A stretch of 64,000 nt of DNA, taken from an uncultured Oleiphilus sp. Lineage in GTDB: Bacteria > Pseudomonadota > Gammaproteobacteria > Pseudomonadales > Oleiphilaceae. Shown one piece after another: positions 25,788-35,868 of this stretch; the first letter of the stretch is position 1, and every line of letters begins with the position of its first letter. The DNA lies in the NCBI GenBank assembly GCA_913020245.1, contig CAJWAD010000001.1, positions 1 to 64,000 of the forward strand, read 5' to 3'. The position numbers and the translations under genes are program-made. The notes below the pieces were generated by a model. That model ran no database searches. It saw only the letters and a program-made list of their open reading frames with translations, and had not been told where the DNA came from.

Positions 25788-28445
25788 TTATCGCTGCATT
25801 GGCGGTAAGCAGCTGCGATCAATATTGTATTTACGCATCGCATCCAACACTATTTGCGAATCAATTCTGCCATCTTCAGCCAAGCTACTCAGCGCGGCAA
25901 CTACAACATAATGCCTATCGACTTCGAAAAACTGTCTTAGTTTTTCTCGCGTGTCACTTCGCCCAAATCCATCTGTACCGAGGACAACATATGATGCAGT
26001 AAGGTAGGCGCGTACTTGCTCACCGTAAAGACGGATATAATCAGTTGATGCGATAACCGGCGCGGCACTGTCGCTCAAACATTTTGAAATGAAGGATTTC
26101 TTTGCGGGCTTGTCTGGATTAAGCATATTCCAACGTGCACAGATCTGACCATCTCTTGCTAATTCATTAAAACTTGTGACACTCCAAACGTTGGCATCGA
26201 TATCAAAGTCGCTCAATAGTAATTGCGCGGCCGCGCGTACCTCATTCAAAATTGCGCCACTGCCAAGTAGCTCGACTTTCAACCTCCGCGCGCCTTTTCC
26301 CTTAACCGTTTCAAGACAATACATTCCTTTTAAAATGCCATTCTCGCTGCCTTTTTTGAGTGGCTCTTGAATGTAATTTTCGTTCATCACTGTAATGTAG
26401 TAGTAAATCGATTCGTTCTCTTGATACATTCGACGCATGCCATCTTGAATGATAACCGCCAGCTCACTGGCGTATGCGGGGTCATAACTAACGCAATTAG
26501 GCACAGTGCTTGAGAGGATGTGACTGTGGCCGTCTTGGTGCTGAAGCCCTTCACCATTGAGGGTCGTTCGGCCAGATGTACCGCCGATGAGAAATCCTTT
26601 TGAGCGCATATCGCCGGCAGCCCACGTTAAATCACCCACCCGCTGAAATCCAAACATAGAATAAAAAATGTAAAAGGGAATAAGCGGGTAGTCGTGGGTA
26701 CTGTAAGACGTCGCACAGGCAATCCATGCCGCCATTGCACCGGCTTCATTGATACCTTCCTCGAGAATTTGCCCTGCTTGATCTTCGCGATAGTACATGA
26801 CTTGGTCGCGATCATTCGGCACATACTTTTGTCCTTCAGCGGTATAAATTCCTAACTGTCGGAACATGCCCTCCATTCCGAAGGTTCTTGCTTCATCTGG
26901 CACAATCGGTACAACACGCTTACCAACACGTTTATCTTTAGTCATCGCCGATAACATACGAACGAAAGCCATCGTTGTTGAAATTTTGCGGGCTCCCGAG
27001 CCGTCTAGTTGCGCCTTGAAGATATCCAAACCTGGCACCTCAATCGGTGCACTCTTCGTTCTTCGTTTTGGGTAAAAACCGCCTAAGTCCTCTCGACGCT
27101 TCTTCATATAGAGGGCTTCAGGACTATCCGGTGCGGGGCGGTAATAAGGTACGTCTGCAATTTTTTCATCACTAATAGGTACGCCGAACCGATCTCGAAA
27201 TGATTTCAGCGTTTCCAGGTCCAATTTTTTTAAGGAGTGCGTAGTGTTTTGTGCCTCACCCGCTTTTCCAAAACCATAGCCTTTGACGGTATGCGCCAAA
27301 ATGACAGTTGGCTGACCTTTATGATTAACCGCCTGATGATAAGCGGCATAGACTTTGTATGGGTCGTGTCCTCCTCGATTCAGCTGCTCAATGTCTTTAT
27401 CGCTTAAGCTCTCGCCGATTTTTGCTAGATGCGGATATTTCCCAAAAAAATGCTTACGTGTATACGCGCCACCGTTCGATTTAAAGCTCTGCATCTGACC
27501 ATCAACAAGTTCGTTCATCGCCTGCTGCATTTCACCATGCTTATCTTTATCAAAGAGCGGATCCCATAATCGCCCCCAAACCACTTTGATGACGTTCCAG
27601 CCCGCCCCACGAAATATACCCTCAAGCTCTTGAATGATTTTACCATTGCCGCGTACAGGGCCATCTAAACGCTGTAAGTTACAGTTCACGACGAAAATCA
27701 AGTTATCCAGTTTTTCTCGACCTGCGAGTGCAATTGACCCGAGAGTTTCGGGCTCATCGGTCTCACCATCGCCGATAAAACACCATACCTTTCGTTCCGC
27801 TTTATCCGTTAACTGGCGGCTATGTAAATACTTCATCACATGCGCCTGATAGATCGCTTGAAGCGGCCCCAAACCCATAGAAACGGTTGGAAATTGCCAG
27901 TAATCAGGCATCAACCAAGGGTGCGGGTATGAGGATAACCCATCTCCATCTACCTCATTTCGAAAGCGATCCATTGTTTCTTCTGATAAGCGTCCTTCTA
28001 AATACGAACGCGCATAAATACCAGGAGAGGAATGTCCTTGCACATAGATTAAATCGCTTTCTCGTTCTGCGTTGCCCGCATTAAAAAAATAATTAAAGCC
28101 AACATCATAAAGGGTTGCACTTGATGAGAAAGACGAAATGTGACCTCCAAGATCACCTGGCCGGCTATTCGCTCGCATTACCATTGCCATCGCATTCCAA
28201 CGAATTAAAGAGCGAATGCGTCTCTCCATAAACAGGTCGCCAGGCATGCGCGTCTCATCACCAACCGGTATTGTATTTCGGTAAGGTGTTGTCACTGAAT
28301 GAGAGGGACACATCCCTAATTCTGATCCATAGTCGGAGACGCGACGCAAAATGTACTGCGCGCGTGCTAAACCTTCATTCTTTATCAATGAGGCTAGCGC
28401 GTCTAACCACTCTTGAGTTTCATTTGGATCTTCGTCGTCCAACAT
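25788..28445 (-). CDS. aceE: pyruvate dehydrogenase E1 component
   Basis: An 885-residue homodimeric-type E1 that decarboxylates pyruvate using thiamine diphosphate and acetylates the lipoyl groups of AceF. The cofactor motif [13 protein letters not shown]…[14 protein letters not shown] is intact, as are the N-terminal E2-binding region ([15 protein letters not shown]) and the family's [12 protein letters not shown]-type loop. Length matches the family. It is divergent from the FilA-like gene. The 221-bp region between them is A/T-rich; no convincing PdhR-type operator was found. Confidence 0.97.
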   Translation of the reverse strand: MLDDEDPNETQEWLDALASLIKNEGLARAQYILRRVSDYGSELGMCPSHSVTTPYRNTIPVGDETRMPGDLFMERRIRSLIRWNAMAMVMRANSRPGDLGGHISSFSSSATLYDVGFNYFFNAGNAERESDLIYVQGHSSPGIYARSYLEGRLSEETMDRFRNEVDGDGLSSYPHPWLMPDYWQFPTVSMGLGPLQAIYQAHVMKYLHSRQLTDKAERKVWCFIGDGETDEPETLGSIALAGREKLDNLIFVVNCNLQRLDGPVRGNGKIIQELEGIFRGAGWNVIKVVWGRLWDPLFDKDKHGEMQQAMNELVDGQMQSFKSNGGAYTRKHFFGKYPHLAKIGESLSDKDIEQLNRGGHDPYKVYAAYHQAVNHKGQPTVILAHTVKGYGFGKAGEAQNTTHSLKKLDLETLKSFRDRFGVPISDEKIADVPYYRPAPDSPEALYMKKRREDLGGFYPKRRTKSAPIEVPGLDIFKAQLDGSGARKISTTMAFVRMLSAMTKDKRVGKRVVPIVPDEARTFGMEGMFRQLGIYTAEGQKYVPNDRDQVMYYREDQAGQILEEGINEAGAMAAWIACATSYSTHDYPLIPFYIFYSMFGFQRVGDLTWAAGDMRSKGFLIGGTSGRTTLNGEGLQHQDGHSHILSSTVPNCVSYDPAYASELAVIIQDGMRRMYQENESIYYYITVMNENYIQEPLKKGSENGILKGMYCLETVKGKGARRLKVELLGSGAILNEVRAAAQLLLSDFDIDANVWSVTSFNELARDGQICARWNMLNPDKPAKKSFISKCLSDSAAPVIASTDYIRLYGEQVRAYLTASYVVLGTDGFGRSDTREKLRQFFEVDRHYVVVAALSSLAEDGRIDSQIVLDAMRKYNIDRSCLPPMQR

Positions 28446-28666
28446 GCAACGCTCCCTGAGAAAAGGCGATAGTTGTACCTGTGTAAGCTTTAAGCATAGT
28501 CGGGTTATTCGGATTTAACGTTTCAAATAGCCTTGCCGTAGAAAATAATTTGTCTACTGGTCCGCAATTTAAGTGTAAATTAAATTTTAAGTAAGAAAGC
28601 GCTATCTCGATTGAGAAATTTTGTGATATCGTAATAATTGCCTAATATTTAAACAGCTGACGTAAT

Positions 28667-29236
28667 ATGAAAATTACAACTAGAAGAACGTATATCGCAG
28701 CGCTGATTGGTTTTTTCTCACTTAGCGGTGCGAGCTTAGCGGTGGAGCCCATGTCTGACGAAGACATGGGAGACTTCGCGCTTGCCTCTGGGCAGAGTTT
28801 CCTCCAAGTATATGGTCCGAGTAGCGCCGGGTTAAGCATCGACACACCAAATGACAGCGGTGATGTCGATGATACAAGTCTCGCAAGCTCCTCTAAGGTC
28901 ATTGAAGATCTCGACCAAGATAGTTTGGAAATCAAAACGTCAGAACCGCAGGGAAATACGCCTGACGCTGACACAATCGACGGGGCAATAGAATCAGGCA
29001 TAGTGACAGTTGGCAATGCTCAGGTCGAAGAGACCACAAGTGAAATCTCTTACAAGCAAGTAGATTTCAAACGTGAAGCGATATTTAATAGAGACGGCTC
29101 AGTGATTCAAACGCGTGATCTTCAAATAGACCGCCTAGAGTTTCAAAATATTACCATCGATGATAACCCTTCGTTGGGTAATGTCTATATATCAGACTGG
29201 TCGTCTAAAGGGCAAACGACAACACAGGGTCGTTGA
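28667..29236 (+). CDS. secreted FilA/DUF6160-like protein of unknown function
   Basis: A 189-residue protein with a clear Sec signal peptide (residues about 1–25, ending GASLA) followed by VEPMSDEDMGDFALASGQS. That first mature segment matches the pattern of FilA-like/DUF6160 proteins (short signal, then LxxMxDxELSxVxGQ), which in some gammaproteobacteria belong to filament or pilus-like loci. The remainder is acidic and rich in Asp, Ser and Thr, with no Cys, and ends SSKGQTTTQGR. It is monocistronic and ends at an intrinsic terminator. The family assignment is from pattern memory, so moderate confidence. Confidence 0.7.
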   Translation: MKITTRRTYIAALIGFFSLSGASLAVEPMSDEDMGDFALASGQSFLQVYGPSSAGLSIDTPNDSGDVDDTSLASSSKVIEDLDQDSLEIKTSEPQGNTPDADTIDGAIESGIVTVGNAQVEETTSEISYKQVDFKREAIFNRDGSVIQTRDLQIDRLEFQNITIDDNPSLGNVYISDWSSKGQTTTQGR

Positions 29237-29257
29237 GGGTTAGAGGTTTATTGTTAG

Positions 29258-29283
29258 AAAAAGCGCCGAATAGGCGCTTTTTT
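29258..29283. terminator. bidirectional intrinsic terminator, FilA-like gene / vfr
   Basis: AAAAAGCGCC, loop GAATA, GGCGCTTTTTT between two convergent genes. A and T flanks suit both directions. Confidence 0.88.
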
Positions 29284-29297
29284 ATTGCGCTTAAACA

Positions 29298-29939
29298 CTA
29301 ACGCGTTCCATAAACGACCATCGTTTTCCCTTTCACTTGGACCAAGCCCTGCTCTTCCAAAGTTTTCAAAACGCGCCCGACCATTTCGCGAGAGCAACCG
29401 ACAATGCGCCCTATTTCCTGACGTGTGATTTTTATTTGCATGCCGTCTGGATGAGTCATCGCATCCGGTTCTTTACATAAATCTAGCAAAGTACGCGCAA
29501 CGCGCCCTGTTACATCTAGAAAGGCTAAATCACCGACTTTTCGAGTAGTTTGACGTAAGCGGGACGCCATTTGCTCACCAATAAAGTATAAAATTCTTGG
29601 ATCTTGCTGAGAAATCTCACGAAACTTCGTATAACTGATCTCGGCAACTTCGCACTCAGATTTTGCTTTTACCCAAGCACTTCTCGAGTCCATATTGTCA
29701 AACAAGCCCATCTCACCAAAGAAATCACCCGTATTTAAATAAGCCATGATCATCTCTCGGCCATCGTCATCTTCGATAATGACGGTAACGGAGCCTTTGA
29801 TGATATAAAAAAGAGAGTCGCTCTTGTCGCCCGCATAGATAATCGTGCTTTTACTTGGATATTTTCGACGGTGGCACTGACTCAAGAAAAAGTCTAAATG
29901 CTTAGTTTTACTCTCAACGGGTTTTAAGATCGTGGACAT
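29298..29939 (-). CDS. vfr: cAMP-responsive global regulator, Vfr/CRP family
   Basis: A 213-residue regulator from the chosen start ([11 protein letters not shown]). It carries the cyclic nucleotide-binding barrel ([40 protein letters not shown], then [20 protein letters not shown]) and a C-terminal helix-turn-helix ([20 protein letters not shown]). Agreement with Pseudomonas Vfr is very high through the DNA-binding domain. The frame stays open for 30 further codons, but AAAAGG lies nine bases before this ATG and two codons before it is a second ATG with poorer spacing. It is divergent from the OsmC gene, as in Pseudomonas. Confidence 0.95.
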   Translation of the reverse strand: MSTILKPVESKTKHLDFFLSQCHRRKYPSKSTIIYAGDKSDSLFYIIKGSVTVIIEDDDGREMIMAYLNTGDFFGEMGLFDNMDSRSAWVKAKSECEVAEISYTKFREISQQDPRILYFIGEQMASRLRQTTRKVGDLAFLDVTGRVARTLLDLCKEPDAMTHPDGMQIKITRQEIGRIVGCSREMVGRVLKTLEEQGLVQVKGKTMVVYGTR

Positions 29940-30086
29940 GCTCATACACCTTTTATTCTGCACTTTTCTGCGCTCATCTTGCTGATGCAGACTCGCTTCT
30001 TTACTTTTATGCTTGACCTTGCCCAGCATTCTCGACTAAACGAATGAACGCGAGAACAAGCAACTTATTGATCTATAACCAGTATA

Positions 30087-30119
30087 GCCTAATAAATCAA
30101 ATGCACATTTATATTAGGC
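30087..30119. promoter_or_regulatory. inverted repeat in vfr–osmC divergent region
   Basis: GCCTAATA (30087–30094) and TATTAGGC (30112–30119) form perfect eight-base arms around a spacer that contains its own palindrome AAATG-CA-CATTT. A further GTTAGGC lies at 30131–30137. It is not a CRP-type TGTGA site. It could be an operator for either gene; the protein that binds is unknown. Confidence 0.35.
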
Positions 30120-30172
30120 GCCACTTTTATGTTAGGCTGCGCGATCTTTAGTAACAGTCTGGGATTACGCGC

Positions 30173-30592
30173 ATGCAAGCATCGATCACATGGGATGGAA
30201 ACGCAAAATTTGTCGGTATAGCAGGTTCCGGTCACGAAGTGATCATGGACGGACCACCCGACCATGGTGGGCAAAATCTTGGGCCACGACCCATGGAAAT
30301 GCTGCTACTCGGGCTCGGCGGTTGCACCTCGTTTGACGTAATGAGTATTTTACAAAAGTCTCGTCAAGATATTACCAACTGCATGGCACATATCGAAGCC
30401 GAACGAGCCAATGAAGTCCCAAGCGTCTTCACTAAAATTCATATTCACTTCGTTGTCTCAGGTAATAAATTAAAAGAATCTCAAGTAAAACGCGCTGTCA
30501 CACTGTCTGCTGAAAAATACTGTTCTGCATCGATCATGCTTGAGCAAGGCGGCGTGGACATTACCCATAGCTTTGAAATTAAGGATGTGTGA
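30173..30592 (+). CDS. OsmC-family peroxide-reductase-like protein (YhfA type)
   Basis: A 139-residue OsmC-fold protein. The family's two redox cysteines are present, in LGLGGCTSFDVMSIL and SAEKYCSASIML, as is the GPRPMEMLL loop. Such proteins reduce organic hydroperoxides with a dithiol or dihydrolipoyl partner. The small single-domain form next to vfr matches the YhfA-like neighbour in pseudomonads. A GGGA ribosome site precedes the ATG. It converges with the DUF1631 gene with 19 bp between stops. Confidence 0.9.
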   Translation: MQASITWDGNAKFVGIAGSGHEVIMDGPPDHGGQNLGPRPMEMLLLGLGGCTSFDVMSILQKSRQDITNCMAHIEAERANEVPSVFTKIHIHFVVSGNKLKESQVKRAVTLSAEKYCSASIMLEQGGVDITHSFEIKDV

Positions 30593-30611
30593 ACAAACTT
30601 TATTGAGGAAC

Positions 30612-33600
30612 TCAGCTTATGCGCTCATAATCCGCAACGGAAGTACCTTGAACGAAGTCAACAGAAAGCTTGCGCATTTTCTGCAAACAAATAGCCGTAT
30701 CGACCGACGTCGCTAATACTAATTTTCCGAAAAAGTGCGCGACCTCAACAATTGAACCCGCCTCAGACTCATCAGCCGCGTCGTCATTCAAATTATTCAC
30801 ATAACCCTCATCGATAATAATCATATCGATGGGCAAGGCTTTAAGTAATGCAAATGGCGCACGGTCTGTTCCAAAGTTACTGAGCGTCACTTTAAACCCT
30901 AAAGTTTGTAATTCACGAATAATATCAGTTGCCAAATCAATATTCTCGATAGCGCAGCCCTCGTAAATATCAAACCAAAAACGCTCAGGGGGCAACGCGT
31001 GCAATGCGCATAGCTCGGTAAGTTGAACCTTTAAATTATCATCTTGAAAAGCATGACCACTGAGTGGAACACGCAATGTATCGAGCTCATGCCATACATC
31101 TGAATGCAGATTTATTTGCTTAGTTACGAACGTCAACCACCATTGATCCATCGCTATGCAGTGTTTTACTTCAGTAGGCTGAAACGAACGACCCGTGCCT
31201 ACCTCGGAGCAAAGCAATTCAAACTGTTCAGGCACTTTAGTCTCTTTGTTTAACTGTTTCGCGAACTGCCGAAACACCTCAAACTGTTTACTAGTTATCG
31301 TTTCTAAATTATCAATTTCTGACTCAACAAACGGCTCCAATTTCTCTGGAGTTTCGGTTGGTATGTCCAAGGACGCCTCCCTCATTTTTTCGGGGATATC
31401 GCTATTGTCGGACCGATCCGCATAGGCGTCTCTATCAACACCAGTCGGAGCCGGTAAATCGAGAGCTGCCTGCACTGCGGACAACATCTTTTCCGCATTA
31501 TCAAAGCCTTGGTAGCCCCAATTCACCGACCGTATATAATTCACACGCTCACATTCAGGACGCTGTTTTTGTTCCGACTCAAAACTGCTCAAATAGGCCT
31601 GCCATGCTGCAATGGTTTGCTTCGTTTCATTACCACCGCAGTATAGTGCGAAATCAAATTCATTAATTCGTGCGACGATTGAGCCATCATCACTCGAAAC
31701 TTTAAGCTTTTTAATAAACGATGCAAGTCGCTCTGAGCGCACATCCACTGCCTCGCAAAACAATCGTATATACAAAATAACGCAAGAGTCTGTGCGTTTA
31801 CCTGCATGCATTGCACGCTTGATTAAACGCAAGAATTCGGCTTGATTCACAAGCTTTGTCTGCGCATCATGACTCGAATCAAACGCAAGCTTTTCATAAA
31901 CATCCTGTACCATGTGCTCCAAACTCTGGTTCACCACAGGTAAGTCGTAATCCGGATCGATCGTGATCTCACCACTTTTCAAATACTCAGCAAGCTTGAA
32001 CAATCCCAATTCAATGACTCGCATGCCTTGGTGGTTCACGAATACAAACTTGCTATAACCCCTAGCAATCCAGACCAAACGAATATGCTTTACGTCATCA
32101 CCCGCTTTATGCAAATTCAACCAAGTATTGATTGGAATAGCTTTGCATCGTTTGATCCATTCTTTAAGCGCTTTAGATTTTCGAAGATTTAACTGCTCTT
32201 TGCTCTGCTCAAGCTCTGATAATTTGGTCACATTTTTTTTGTGGCGACCAAGCGGTGCGTCTTTGAATAACTGTTTTAATGCCGTACATGCTTTATCCGA
32301 TGCCTCCGCGTTTGCACTGACAAAACGCAAGCCGTCCTGAATCGAGGCGAGCAAACGCGCTGCATCCACTCTCTCCCTGGGGTTATCACTGTATGCGAGT
32401 AATTGCTCCACAACTTCAACCGCCTCATGCCACGCATCACTATTGGCGCCTTGCCTGACGCAAATGAGGTTCAGATATTTGATCCATCCCTCATCGAGCA
32501 AGATGGATAGCGCCTCAGGCGTTTCTTTGCCCGACAGCCGACGATTTAATTCATTCGCCACATACGTCTTTGCTTGCTCAACCCGATGCACGCCCTCAGC
32601 GGCCGCCGCAACCCGCTCGACATTACGGACATACAATTCATGCTGTCTTACAAGCAATGAATCTAACTCAGATTTAGCCTCCTCAATAATTGAAGGATTG
32701 TCGTTATATTCCTGATTTACACGGGAGACGACGGCTTCTAGTTTTTGCTGCTCGATTCGACCTAAACGACCACCTCTTATACCAAGCCGCGCGACACGAT
32801 TCATCACCTCTTTGAGTCCATTGGCCTCCTCATTAAAAAAGGAATCATCTTTAAGCGTCTGCCTAAGTACGGGGAGCTCTAGCTGTTTTAGGTGTTGCTT
32901 AGCCTGTGCAGTCAAACGAGGGTTATCTTTTAAACTAACAAAGAAGCGATCCACAACATCAATCGCAATTTTCTGCCCATCCTTTAACGCCTTTTCAGTA
33001 TCCCCTTGCGCTGCTAACCCGGCCAAGACACGCTCTAAAAGACTATGCTTTTCAAGCTCATCGATATTCTGTTCAGAATGCTGCATCGTACTCAACGAGG
33101 CGTCGACCTCTTGGCTCGAATAGGCCTCACCACTCGGTGATTGAGCTTCGTTAACGCGACCTGCTTGTAACGTTTTGACGAGGCTTAAAACGCTTTGATA
33201 AGCATTTTTTGCTGTTTCGTGGCTCCTTAAGAAATCATCTCTTTTTGTCGCCATATCCGGGGGGCTATTTGGCGTTTGAAACTTCGGATCCAACGCAGAT
33301 AAATTGCGATGCTCTGCGGCATTAGGCTCAATCGGTAACCCCGCGCCATACGAAAACGCTACCTCAGCGCTCTTAGCAGCGAGCGGAACTTCGGCTGAAG
33401 TGCCATCACTATTATCATGATCGGATGAAGTATTGGGATCTTTCGTCAACGAGTCAGTGGATGAGGCAACACTGTCTGTCGCATCTGTCTTTTCTTCAGG
33501 TTGTTTAGGGTGTCCATTTTCCTTGGAGTTACCTAATGGTTTTGCATCTAACGCAGGCCGAATACCCTGTTCATCAAGATAACTATTAAGGTCTTGAAAA

Positions 33601-34550
33601 AGCTTTTCTAGATGCATCATCACATCTGTTTCAAAGAGCCTGAACATGCGTTTTTCTAACGGAATATCTTGAATGAGTGGATGAATAACTTCTCTAAAAG
33701 CGTGGACAATTCGGCTGGGGCCCAGAGGGTTCTGAACCGTTTCTTGTTCAGACAAACCCATCGATTTCAAACGCATTTTTAGTGGCAACAGTTGTGAAAG
33801 ATAGTGCGTATCGAGCTTGGTAATAAGTACACGAGAAACTAACCAATCCTCGAATGCCCCTTTATCAACCACAGAAAGGCTTTCCAAAGAATTCGGCATC
33901 GCCGTTTCGGTTTGTTCAATTTTTGGCGGGTGGCGTAGCGCATTTTGATAATTGCCGACAATACGATCGGCTGCTGTTTCAACTCTATTAGCGATCGTCA
34001 TACGTGCATTAGCGACTTGATCACTGGGCGCCATCACAACCGATTGTTTCAGATCAGCCATTGCGTTGGGCAACATCGCTTGAAGCATTTTGCTGGTTTT
34101 CTGACTCATCATTTCGATGCAGTAGGCTAGATGCCGCTTATTCGCATCAGATAGTCCCGCACCGCGCGAATTTTCAGTAATCTGCATTAGGGCGTTCACC
34201 GTCTGATGATGACGGCCAACATACCGAATACCCGCCGCAGTCTCAGTTAAATGAGCAATCTGCGCCCTCACATAATATTTCGCTTGATTGGCTCCTTGCG
34301 CTCCTGCACCAGAATCATCGACAAAAACAATACTAAAGGGGGCCTTACCAAGATCGATCAACTGCATATGCTGATCTGGCAGTAAACCTTTCTCAAAACT
34401 CAAGAACATGCCGGTTTCACTAAAATCAGCAATCACAACTGACCAAAAAAATCCGCCATCGAGATGCAGTTCAGCAAGCTGGGATGAAGCCACTCGTGTA
34501 CTTGCGCGGCGTTCAGCGCCGATTTGTGTCTGATCCGTCATTCCGTCCAT
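30612..34550 (-). CDS. PilZ–DUF1631 protein with degenerate GGDEF and EAL domains
   Basis: A 1312-residue cytoplasmic protein. The N-terminal PilZ domain (about 10–120) keeps RRASTR and DFSETG, so cyclic-di-GMP binding is plausible. A long helical DUF1631 region follows (about 130–800) with an acidic, Ser-rich low-complexity insert near 340–400. A GGDEF-like domain (about 890–1010) has INEFDF in place of GGDEF. The C-terminal EAL-like domain (about 1110–1312) has FDIYE, SNFGTD and no EAL or metal-site set, so neither should be catalytic. It starts 8 nt after the argA stop. An ATG three codons in is an equally possible start. Likely a cyclic-di-GMP receptor or scaffold. Confidence 0.8.
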   Translation of the reverse strand: MDGMTDQTQIGAERRASTRVASSQLAELHLDGGFFWSVVIADFSETGMFLSFEKGLLPDQHMQLIDLGKAPFSIVFVDDSGAGAQGANQAKYYVRAQIAHLTETAAGIRYVGRHHQTVNALMQITENSRGAGLSDANKRHLAYCIEMMSQKTSKMLQAMLPNAMADLKQSVVMAPSDQVANARMTIANRVETAADRIVGNYQNALRHPPKIEQTETAMPNSLESLSVVDKGAFEDWLVSRVLITKLDTHYLSQLLPLKMRLKSMGLSEQETVQNPLGPSRIVHAFREVIHPLIQDIPLEKRMFRLFETDVMMHLEKLFQDLNSYLDEQGIRPALDAKPLGNSKENGHPKQPEEKTDATDSVASSTDSLTKDPNTSSDHDNSDGTSAEVPLAAKSAEVAFSYGAGLPIEPNAAEHRNLSALDPKFQTPNSPPDMATKRDDFLRSHETAKNAYQSVLSLVKTLQAGRVNEAQSPSGEAYSSQEVDASLSTMQHSEQNIDELEKHSLLERVLAGLAAQGDTEKALKDGQKIAIDVVDRFFVSLKDNPRLTAQAKQHLKQLELPVLRQTLKDDSFFNEEANGLKEVMNRVARLGIRGGRLGRIEQQKLEAVVSRVNQEYNDNPSIIEEAKSELDSLLVRQHELYVRNVERVAAAAEGVHRVEQAKTYVANELNRRLSGKETPEALSILLDEGWIKYLNLICVRQGANSDAWHEAVEVVEQLLAYSDNPRERVDAARLLASIQDGLRFVSANAEASDKACTALKQLFKDAPLGRHKKNVTKLSELEQSKEQLNLRKSKALKEWIKRCKAIPINTWLNLHKAGDDVKHIRLVWIARGYSKFVFVNHQGMRVIELGLFKLAEYLKSGEITIDPDYDLPVVNQSLEHMVQDVYEKLAFDSSHDAQTKLVNQAEFLRLIKRAMHAGKRTDSCVILYIRLFCEAVDVRSERLASFIKKLKVSSDDGSIVARINEFDFALYCGGNETKQTIAAWQAYLSSFESEQKQRPECERVNYIRSVNWGYQGFDNAEKMLSAVQAALDLPAPTGVDRDAYADRSDNSDIPEKMREASLDIPTETPEKLEPFVESEIDNLETITSKQFEVFRQFAKQLNKETKVPEQFELLCSEVGTGRSFQPTEVKHCIAMDQWWLTFVTKQINLHSDVWHELDTLRVPLSGHAFQDDNLKVQLTELCALHALPPERFWFDIYEGCAIENIDLATDIIRELQTLGFKVTLSNFGTDRAPFALLKALPIDMIIIDEGYVNNLNDDAADESEAGSIVEVAHFFGKLVLATSVDTAICLQKMRKLSVDFVQGTSVADYERIS

Positions 34551-34558
34551 GTCTCCAA

Positions 34559-35857
34559 TTAGACAAGCTGCTTCCTTAATACTTTTGCGTTTCGCACCGA
34601 ATTATAACGCTTGCCGGCGGGTAATGCTTCTAACGTTGAGGTAACGAAACCGCGCTCTAAAAACCAATGTTCAGTTTGCGTAGTAAGCACAAATATAAAT
34701 TCTAAGCCTTGCTCAATGGCTTGATTCTCAATCCGTTCTAACAAATGATCACCGCGACCTTCTCGACGATAAGCCTTATCTACCGCAAAACAGGCCAGCT
34801 CACCGCATTTTTCATCGCTATGCGAATACAAAGCCGCACAGGCAATAATTGCATTATCTCTCAAATTGACCGTAAAAGACCCCAATTCATTTTCTAGCAA
34901 CTCACGACTACGACGGACGAGAATGCCTCGCTCCTCCATCGGTTGTATTAACTCCTGAATGCCATTCACATCTTCAATACGTGCTTTACGAACCGAATCA
35001 TAGCTTTCTAGACTGACCATGATGCCGATACCGTCGCGGGTAAACAGCTCCTGCAAAAGTGCACCGTCTCGCATAAAATCAAGAAGATGCGCGCGCGCAA
35101 CGCCTGACTGGCAGCTTTGCGCTGCCGCACTTAATCTCTCAGCCAAGGGCCGGCCAAGTTCGCCTTTAGCCACCAAGCTCTCTACCTGCTCACTGGTCAA
35201 CTGCCGTATGCGATTGCCTACCTCGTCATCTAATCGAGCCTCTGTACCCAGCAAGATTAACTTATCCGCCTTAAGTTGCACCGCAACCTCACTCGCAAGC
35301 GCTTCGTAACTCAAATTAAAGACATCACCCGTCACCGAATGACCGAGAGCACTCATAATTATTACGCCACCCGTGAGCAAATGTTCATTGATCAAGCTCG
35401 ACTCAACACGCCTCACCTTACCCGTAAAATGATAATCAATGCCGTTGCGCACACCTATTGGTTTAGCGGTTATAAAGTTACCACTGAGCACTCTAAGACT
35501 TGAGCCATGCATCGGCGAATTAATCACACCCATCGAAAGCTTTGCTTCCAATTCGCTTGATAAACGCCCATAGGCTTCTAATACAATTGGCATAGTCTCG
35601 GCCGTGGTAATTCTGAGACCATTTTGAAACTCCGAAACTAAGCCATGTCGTTTTAGCGCCGTCTCAATTTGCGGACGTGCTCCTACCACCAGTACCAGAC
35701 GAATGCCCAGACTGCTGAGTAAGGCAATATCATGCGTCAGACTTTCAAAATTAGGATGCTGAAACACATCACCGCTTAACGCGACCACCATCGTTTTGTT
35801 GCGATGCTGGTGAATATAAGGGGATGCCTTACGAAACCAGTTAATCCAGTCACTCAT
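34559..35857 (-). CDS. argA: N-acetylglutamate synthase
   Basis: A 432-residue enzyme for the first step of arginine synthesis, acetyl-CoA plus glutamate to N-acetylglutamate. An amino acid kinase-like domain (about 20–280, with VVALSGDVFQHPNF and GARPQIE) provides arginine feedback binding, and a C-terminal GNAT domain (about 290–432) has CFAVDKAYRREGRGDHLL as the acetyl-CoA loop. This is the classic ArgA architecture. It lies 11 nt after argE in the same operon and immediately precedes the DUF1631 gene. Confidence 0.95.
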   Translation of the reverse strand: MSDWINWFRKASPYIHQHRNKTMVVALSGDVFQHPNFESLTHDIALLSSLGIRLVLVVGARPQIETALKRHGLVSEFQNGLRITTAETMPIVLEAYGRLSSELEAKLSMGVINSPMHGSSLRVLSGNFITAKPIGVRNGIDYHFTGKVRRVESSLINEHLLTGGVIIMSALGHSVTGDVFNLSYEALASEVAVQLKADKLILLGTEARLDDEVGNRIRQLTSEQVESLVAKGELGRPLAERLSAAAQSCQSGVARAHLLDFMRDGALLQELFTRDGIGIMVSLESYDSVRKARIEDVNGIQELIQPMEERGILVRRSRELLENELGSFTVNLRDNAIIACAALYSHSDEKCGELACFAVDKAYRREGRGDHLLERIENQAIEQGLEFIFVLTTQTEHWFLERGFVTSTLEALPAGKRYNSVRNAKVLRKQLV

Positions 35858-35868
35858 AATCTTCTCAT

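Noticed and set aside
28446-28666. PdhR-type operator before aceE
   Set aside because: A partial ACTGGT-like element is present but no inverted ATTGGTnnnACCAAT match.
30087-30119. CRP/Vfr autoregulatory site
   Set aside because: The inverted repeat does not contain TGTGA/TCACA half-sites.
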